Source: a bacterium
GTDB taxonomy: Bacteria; UBA3054
Reading direction: 5' to 3'
Assembly: GCA_017538635.1 (NCBI GenBank)
Contig: JAFYIM010000109.1
Coordinates: 1 to 6,740, forward strand
Length of the DNA stretch: 6,740 nt
Positions 1 to 6,740 of this stretch are shown here, piece by piece. The notes under the pieces are model-generated. The model did no database searches. It saw only the letters and a list, made by a program, of their open reading frames with translations, and was not told where the DNA came from. Each line of letters begins with the position of its first letter. The first letter of the stretch is position 1. The translations under genes were made by a program, and so were the position numbers.

Positions 1-3313
<3,313 letters not shown>

Positions 3314-3341
3314 AGTCTCGAATACTTTTGATAATTAGTTC

Positions 3342-3371
3342 ATTATACTATTATCGCCTGCGCTTTGCCAA
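3342..3371 (-). promoter_or_regulatory. Sigma70-type promoter for the LysM-kinase/ligA unit
   Basis: Read on the minus strand, TTGGCA (3371-3366) is followed after 18 bases by a perfect TATAAT (3347-3342). Transcription would start near 3335, leaving a leader of roughly 22 bases before the ATG at 3313. No promoter is evident between this gene and ligA, so this one probably serves both genes. Confidence 0.8.
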
Positions 3372-3389
3372 CGGCTGAAGGGGAAAGGG

Positions 3390-3464
3390 GATTTTTATTA
3401 TCCTATTGAAACGTGATTTCCTATTTGGTATCATAACTAACCGGATGTTTTGAAAATAAAAATC
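3390..3464. repeat. 10-bp inverted repeat flanking the gdhA promoter
   Basis: GATTTTTATT at 3390-3399 recurs as its exact reverse complement AATAAAAATC at 3455-3464. The arms lie 55 bases apart, upstream of the gdhA -35 box and just downstream of the predicted start of transcription. It could be a pair of operator half-sites or a chance match in AT-rich DNA. No regulator is identifiable from the sequence. Confidence 0.45.
3406..3434 (+). promoter_or_regulatory. Sigma70-type promoter for gdhA
   Basis: TTGAAA (3406-3411) and TATCAT (3429-3434) are separated by exactly 17 bases, close to the sigma70 consensus. Transcription would begin near 3441, giving a leader of about 56 bases. The promoter is divergent from the one at 3342-3371; their -35 boxes are 34 bases apart, so they do not overlap. 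Confidence 0.75.
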
Positions 3465-3482
3465 TAAAAAATACAACGATCC

Positions 3483-3488
3483 AAGGAG
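3483..3488 (+). promoter_or_regulatory. Shine-Dalgarno site of gdhA
   Basis: AAGGAG lies eight bases before the ATG at 3497. It is the strongest ribosome binding site in the window and fixes the gdhA start. Confidence 0.9.
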
Positions 3489-3496
3489 ACATACAA

Positions 3497-4846
3497 ATGA
3501 ACGCCTACGTTCAAAGCGTCATCGAAAAAGTCAAGGCGAAATATCCGCATCAGCCGGAATTCTGCCAGACCGTGGAGGAAGTCTTAACTTCCATTGACCC
3601 CGTCATCGCCTCTAACCCCGCTTACGAGCAGGCTGACATCTTAGGCAGGATGGTGGAACCCGAAAGGATGTTCACTTTCCGCGTCGTCTGGACGGACGAC
3701 AACGGCAAAGTCCACACCAACACCGGCTACCGCTGCCAGTTCAACGGCGCCATCGGCCCCTACAAGGGCGGCTTGCGCTTCCATCCTTCCGTTTACCCCG
3801 GCATCATCCGTTTCCTTGGCTTTGAACAGACTTTCAAGAACGCTCTGACCGGCCAGCCAATAGGCGGCGCCAAGGGCGGCTCCGACTTCGATCCCAAGGG
3901 CAGGAGCGACGCGGAAGTCATGCGTTTCTGCCAGAGCTTCATGACGGCCCTTTACCGCTACATCGGTCCGGACGTTGACGTCCCGGCCGGCGACATCGGC
4001 GTAGGCGGCCGCGAGATCGGTTTCCTTTACGGCCAGTACCGCAGGCTGAAAGGCGTCTTCGAGAACGGCGTCCTGACGGGCAAGGGCCTAACTTACGGCG
4101 GCTCCCTCATTCGTCCGGAAGCCACCGGCTACGGCGCCATCTATTATCTCAACGAAGTTTTGAAGCACGAGAACGACACCATCAAGGGCAAGACCATCGT
4201 CTGTTCCGGCTACGGCAACGTGACCTGGGGCATCTGCAAGAAGGCCGCCGAACTCGGCGCCAAGGTCATCACCATTTCCGGTTCTGCCGGCTACATCCTC
4301 GATGAAGCGGGCGTCAACACTCCCGAGAAGATCGACTATCTGCTTCAGATGCGCGCCGCCAACGACAAGAACATCAAGAAATACGCCGACAAATTCGGCG
4401 CCAAATATTTCCCGGGCGAGAAACCCTGGGGCGTCAAGGGCGACATCGTCATGCCCGCCGCCACCCAGAACGAAGTCGATGTCAAAGAAGCCAAGCAGAT
4501 CGTCGCCAACGGCACGAAGTACTACATTGAAGTCTCCAACATGCCGACGACCAACGAAGCCCTCAATTACCTGAGAGGCGAGAAGGGTGTCATCGTCGCT
4601 CCCTCCAAAGCCGCCAATGCCGGCGGCGTGGGCGTCTCCGCCCTGGAAATGTCCCAGAACAGCGAGCGCCTGAATTGGACCGCCGAGGAAGTGGACGCCA
4701 AACTTGCCGTCATGATGAAGAACATCCATGACGCTTCCGCCGAGGCTGCCAAAGAGTACGGCTTGGGTTACGACCTCGTGGCCGGCGCCAACATCGCCGG
4801 TTTCAAGAAAGTCGCGACCGCCATGCTGGAGCAGGGCCTCTTCTAA
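3497..4846 (+). CDS. gdhA: Glutamate dehydrogenase (hexameric, short bacterial type)
   Basis: The enzyme interconverts 2-oxoglutarate plus ammonia and glutamate in the cytoplasm, linking nitrogen assimilation with carbon metabolism. The 449-residue length is typical of the ~50 kDa hexameric class. Visible residues: PYKGGLRFHPS with K90; K114; GGAKGGSDFDPKG with the catalytic lysine K126; PAGDIGVGGREIG with the catalytic D166; a Rossmann fold with SGYGNV (237-242); then KPWG, ATQNEVD, EVSNMPTTNEA, APSKAANAGGV and EMSQNSERL near the C-terminus. The C-terminal half closely recalls Clostridium symbiosum GDH. Cofactor preference is unclear. The second strand of the Rossmann fold ends in SGSAG (261-265), where the NAD-specific clostridial enzyme has SGPDG. 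The serine there favours NADP, while Tyr239 resembles the Phe of the NAD enzyme. The gene has its own consensus promoter and a strong Shine-Dalgarno site, and a GC-rich hairpin follows it. It is probably a single-gene unit. The family assignment is firm. Confidence 0.97.
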   Translation: MNAYVQSVIEKVKAKYPHQPEFCQTVEEVLTSIDPVIASNPAYEQADILGRMVEPERMFTFRVVWTDDNGKVHTNTGYRCQFNGAIGPYKGGLRFHPSVYPGIIRFLGFEQTFKNALTGQPIGGAKGGSDFDPKGRSDAEVMRFCQSFMTALYRYIGPDVDVPAGDIGVGGREIGFLYGQYRRLKGVFENGVLTGKGLTYGGSLIRPEATGYGAIYYLNEVLKHENDTIKGKTIVCSGYGNVTWGICKKAAELGAKVITISGSAGYILDEAGVNTPEKIDYLLQMRAANDKNIKKYADKFGAKYFPGEKPWGVKGDIVMPAATQNEVDVKEAKQIVANGTKYYIEVSNMPTTNEALNYLRGEKGVIVAPSKAANAGGVGVSALEMSQNSERLNWTAEEVDAKLAVMMKNIHDASAEAAKEYGLGYDLVAGANIAGFKKVATAMLEQGLF

Positions 4847-4855
4847 AAAAGCGTA

Positions 4856-4907
4856 GCTGACCTGCCCGCCTGGAATTGGGCGGGCAGGGGAGCGCCCTTG
4901 ATTTTTG
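4856..4907 (+). terminator. Probable rho-independent terminator after gdhA
   Basis: A perfect 10-bp GC-rich stem, CCTGCCCGCC (4861-4870) with GGCGGGCAGG (4879-4888), encloses an 8-base loop. It can extend through a small internal mismatch by GCT/AGC at the base. A T-rich tail (TTGATTTTT) begins only about nine bases after the core stem, so the element is less canonical than the terminator after rpsT. Confidence 0.6.
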
Positions 4908-4926
4908 CCAACTGTTGTGATAACAT
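4898..4926 (+). promoter_or_regulatory. Likely promoter for rpsT
   Basis: TTGATT (4898-4903) and TAACAT (4921-4926) are spaced by 17 bases, each matching four of six consensus positions. Transcription would start near 4933, with a leader of about 49 bases. The -35 box lies in the T-rich tail of the gdhA terminator region. The call rests on spacing and moderate matches only. Confidence 0.5.
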
Positions 4927-4981
4927 AGTCGGCACATTTTGAAATTAACCGAATCAATCTAATTTAAAACCAAGTTCATTT

Positions 4982-5242
4982 ATGCCTTCACATCAGCATC
5001 GCGTCAAAAGCCTGAAGCAGGCCGCCGTACGTCAGGAACGCAACACGCAGGTCAAGTCCCGCGTGAAGACCATGTCCAAGAAAGTCTCACCCGAGAGCAA
5101 GGATCTCGAGAAAGATCTGCGCAGCGCCGTCTCTACGGTTGCGAAAGCCGCTCAGCTGGGCGTCATTCATCGCAAGGCCGCCAGCCGTCGCATTTCCCGC
5201 TTAACGAAACGCGCCAACAAGATCCAGGCCGAGAAAGCCTGA
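4982..5242 (+). CDS. rpsT: Small-subunit ribosomal protein bS20
   Basis: S20 is an early-binding 16S rRNA protein of the 30S subunit. The 86-residue, Lys/Arg-rich, all-helical product has the usual S20 length. The family pattern is visible: a basic N-terminus (HRVKSLKQAAVRQERN), the segment SRVKTMSKK, and the signature GVIHRKAASRRISRLTKRANK near the C-terminus, equivalent to GLIHKNKAARHKANL in E. coli S20. The gene stands alone, as rpsT often does, between a hairpin after gdhA and its own strong terminator. The leader immediately before the ATG (AAGTTCATTT) lacks a convincing Shine-Dalgarno sequence, unlike gdhA and metY. Weak initiation is a known basis for feedback control of E. coli rpsT, so autoregulation is possible here but is only an inference. 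The product assignment is confident despite sequence divergence. Confidence 0.93.
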   Translation: MPSHQHRVKSLKQAAVRQERNTQVKSRVKTMSKKVSPESKDLEKDLRSAVSTVAKAAQLGVIHRKAASRRISRLTKRANKIQAEKA

Positions 5243-5267
5243 TTATCTTAAATATATTTTCCTATGA

Positions 5268-5325
5268 GCCGCACAAGCTTTTGCCTGCATGAAGTGGGTT
5301 GAAAACTTGTGTGGCTTTTTCTTTT
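5268..5325 (+). terminator. Rho-independent terminator of rpsT
   Basis: GCCGCACAAG(c)TTTT (5268-5282) pairs with AAAACTTGTGTGGC (5302-5315), with one G-T wobble and one bulged C, around a 19-base loop. It is followed directly by TTTTTCTTTT (5316-5325). It begins 25 bases after the rpsT stop and separates rpsT from metY. Confidence 0.88.
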
Positions 5326-5356
5326 GCGAAAAAAACAACGAATAACAATTTAACTT

Positions 5357-5363
5357 AGAGAGG
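5357..5363 (+). promoter_or_regulatory. Shine-Dalgarno site of metY
   Basis: AGAGAGG ends five bases before the ATG at 5369. It supports that start and therefore the N-terminal extension of the protein. A clear promoter is not visible in the short A-rich stretch between the rpsT terminator and this site. Confidence 0.75.
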
Positions 5364-5368
5364 TTACC

Positions 5369-6727
5369 ATGAACGACAATGAAAACCCCCTTCTGAACCC
5401 CAAGTTCGACATCCCCTGCATAGGCGGCGGTTACAAGAAACTCAGCAACAAGGAGTACAGCCTCGCCACCATCTGCACCCAGGGCGGCTGGCAGCCGGCC
5501 AACGGCGGCCCCAGGGCTCTGCCCATTTTCCAGAGCACGACCTGGCGCTACGCCACCAGCGAAGAGATGGGTAAGCTTTTCGATCTGGAAGCCTCCGGTT
5601 ACTTCTACACCAGACTGCAGAATCCGACCGACGACGTGGTTGCCAACAAGATCGCCGACCTGGAAGGCGGCATCGCCGGCGTTCTGACCGCTTCCGGCCA
5701 GGCGGCCAGTTTCTTCTCCATCTTCAACATCGCCTCCGCTGGCGACCATGTCATCAGCTCCGCTTCCATCTACGGCGGAACGCTGAACCTTTTCGTGGTC
5801 ACCATGAAAAAACTCGGCATCGAAGTGGAACTGGTGGATCAGGACCTGCCCGAAGAAGAATTGGACAAGTATTTCCGCCCTAACACGAAGTGCGTCTTCG
5901 GCGAAACTCTGACGAACCCCAACGTGAAAGTCCTGGACATCGAGAAGTTCGCCCGCGTCGCCCACAAGCACGGCGTGCCTTTGATTGTTGACAATACTTT
6001 CCCGACGCCCATCAACTGCCGCCCCATCGAATTCGGCTGCGACATCGTCGTCCACTCTACCACGAAGTATCTTGACGGCCACGCCAGCGTCACGGGTGGC
6101 ATCGTCATTGATAGCGGCAATTTCGACTGGGACAAGCATGCGGACAAATTCCCCGGCCTCACCACCCCGGACGAGAGCTATCACGGCCTCACCTATACCA
6201 AGGCTTTCGGCAAGATGGCTTACACTATAAAACTGGTCGCCCAGCTCATGAGAGACATCGGCGCCCAGCAGGGACCAATGAATGCCTTCCTTTTGAACCA
6301 CGGCCTCGAGACGCTGCATCTCCGTATGCCCAGGCACTCTGAGAACGCCCAGAAAGTCGCGGAATTCCTGGAATCCAGGCCGGAAGTCGAATGGATCAAC
6401 TATCCCGGCCTTAAGAGCAGCCCGGACTACGAGCTCGCCAAGAAGTATCTGCCCAACGGCTGCAGCGGCGTCATCGCTTTCCGCGTGAAGGGCGGCCGCA
6501 AGGAAGCCTCCGAGTTCATCGACCGCTTCAGGTTCATCGGCGTGGAAACGCACGTGGCTGAAAACAGGACGATCGTTCTGCATCCTGCCAGCCATACGCA
6601 CCGCCAGCTGACGGACGAGCAGCTCGAAGCCGCCGGCATCCCTGTCGGGCTTATCAGATTGTCCGTCGGTCTTGAGGACGTGAACGATATCATCGCCGAC
6701 CTCAAGCAGGCTTTCGAGAAAAAATAA
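5369..6727 (+). CDS. metY: O-acetylhomoserine sulfhydrylase (PLP-dependent)
   Basis: The enzyme makes homocysteine from O-acetylhomoserine and sulfide in direct-sulfhydrylation methionine synthesis. It belongs to the Cys/Met-metabolism PLP family. Visible residues: LPIFQSTTWRY (51-61); YFYTRLQNPT with Y80 and R82; the phosphate-binding SGQAA (109-113); IYGGT with Y135, which stacks on the cofactor ring; VDNTF with D208, which pairs with the PLP nitrogen; HSTTKY with the Schiff-base lysine K233; HPASHTHRQL (405-414); and LIRLSVGLED with the substrate-carboxylate arginine R430. The motif set and the long insertion GNFDWDKHADKFPGL favour MetY over cystathionine gamma-synthase or methionine gamma-lyase. 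At 452 residues it is slightly long. The excess is about 24 N-terminal residues before the usual beginning near LATICTQGG, and no plausible internal start with a ribosome site was seen. It lies downstream of the rpsT terminator and is probably transcribed separately. No other sulfur gene is present in the window. Confidence 0.95.
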   Translation: MNDNENPLLNPKFDIPCIGGGYKKLSNKEYSLATICTQGGWQPANGGPRALPIFQSTTWRYATSEEMGKLFDLEASGYFYTRLQNPTDDVVANKIADLEGGIAGVLTASGQAASFFSIFNIASAGDHVISSASIYGGTLNLFVVTMKKLGIEVELVDQDLPEEELDKYFRPNTKCVFGETLTNPNVKVLDIEKFARVAHKHGVPLIVDNTFPTPINCRPIEFGCDIVVHSTTKYLDGHASVTGGIVIDSGNFDWDKHADKFPGLTTPDESYHGLTYTKAFGKMAYTIKLVAQLMRDIGAQQGPMNAFLLNHGLETLHLRMPRHSENAQKVAEFLESRPEVEWINYPGLKSSPDYELAKKYLPNGCSGVIAFRVKGGRKEASEFIDRFRFIGVETHVAENRTIVLHPASHTHRQLTDEQLEAAGIPVGLIRLSVGLEDVNDIIADLKQAFEKK

Positions 6728-6736
6728 GAAAGCCTG
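6707..6736. terminator. Perfect inverted repeat spanning the metY stop codon
   Basis: CAGGCTTTC (6707-6715) and GAAAGCCTG (6728-6736) form a perfect 9-bp stem. The 12-base A-rich loop contains the last two Lys codons and the TAA. It may be the stem of a terminator, but the window ends four bases later (AAAA), so a T tract cannot be assessed. It could also be an mRNA-stabilising hairpin. Confidence 0.5.
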
Positions 6737-6740
6737 AAAA

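Noticed and set aside
4088..4957. 289-codon open frame on the minus strand opposite gdhA
   Set aside because: It is the antisense shadow of a clear glutamate dehydrogenase gene, with low-complexity Gly/Asp/Val composition, no domain and no supporting ribosome site.
5299..5322. TTGAAA in the rpsT terminator considered as a -35 box for metY
   Set aside because: At 17 bases spacing the -10 position reads only T-rich terminator tail with no TATAAT-like sequence, so no metY promoter is claimed.
5243..6601. 452-codon open frame on the minus strand opposite metY
   Set aside because: It lies almost wholly antisense to metY, which has every family motif. The translation is Val/Asp/Gly/Ala-rich with no recognisable domain. 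Long antisense frames are expected opposite GC-rich genes with strong codon bias, and the similar length is coincidence.

Overview
The window looks like bacterial core chromosome from a moderately GC-rich Gram-negative anaerobe. Glutamate dehydrogenase and the homocysteine synthase resemble, from memory, the versions found in gut and rumen anaerobes (Clostridium symbiosum-type GDH, clostridial-type MetY). The envelope-type kinase/LysM protein is of a kind I associate more with the Planctomycetes-Verrucomicrobia-Lentisphaerae group than with Firmicutes. That placement is an inference from a few proteins and is tentative. I see no mobile element, tRNA, rRNA, CRISPR array or phage gene.

Left part, minus strand (3371 down to 1): a strong sigma70-like promoter (TTGGCA-18-TATAAT) drives a two-gene unit. 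The first gene encodes a 619-residue membrane protein. It has a kinase fold with a degenerate catalytic loop, one transmembrane helix, a Pro/Lys/Glu-rich stretch, a TolA-like Ala/Lys/Glu helix and two C-terminal LysM domains. Its stop codon overlaps the start codon of ligA (TAATG). LigA is the NAD-dependent DNA ligase and runs off the left edge of the window after about 484 codons.

Middle and right part, plus strand: three genes that appear to be separate transcription units. gdhA (glutamate dehydrogenase) has a consensus promoter and Shine-Dalgarno site and is followed by a GC-rich hairpin. rpsT (ribosomal protein S20) has its own likely promoter inside the tail of that hairpin region and a convincing intrinsic terminator. 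metY (O-acetylhomoserine sulfhydrylase) ends with a perfect inverted repeat around its stop codon. Together these cover ammonia assimilation, translation, sulfur assimilation and DNA joining. They are housekeeping functions with no evident shared pathway.

The 183-base divergent region 3314-3496 holds both outward promoters and a 10-bp inverted repeat flanking the gdhA promoter. There is no gene-free stretch over 300 bases. The most unusual item is the pseudokinase/coiled-coil/LysM protein. Its layout parallels PASTA-domain kinases (cytoplasmic kinase fold, one membrane pass, outer cell-wall-binding modules), but its catalytic residues are lost and LysM replaces PASTA.
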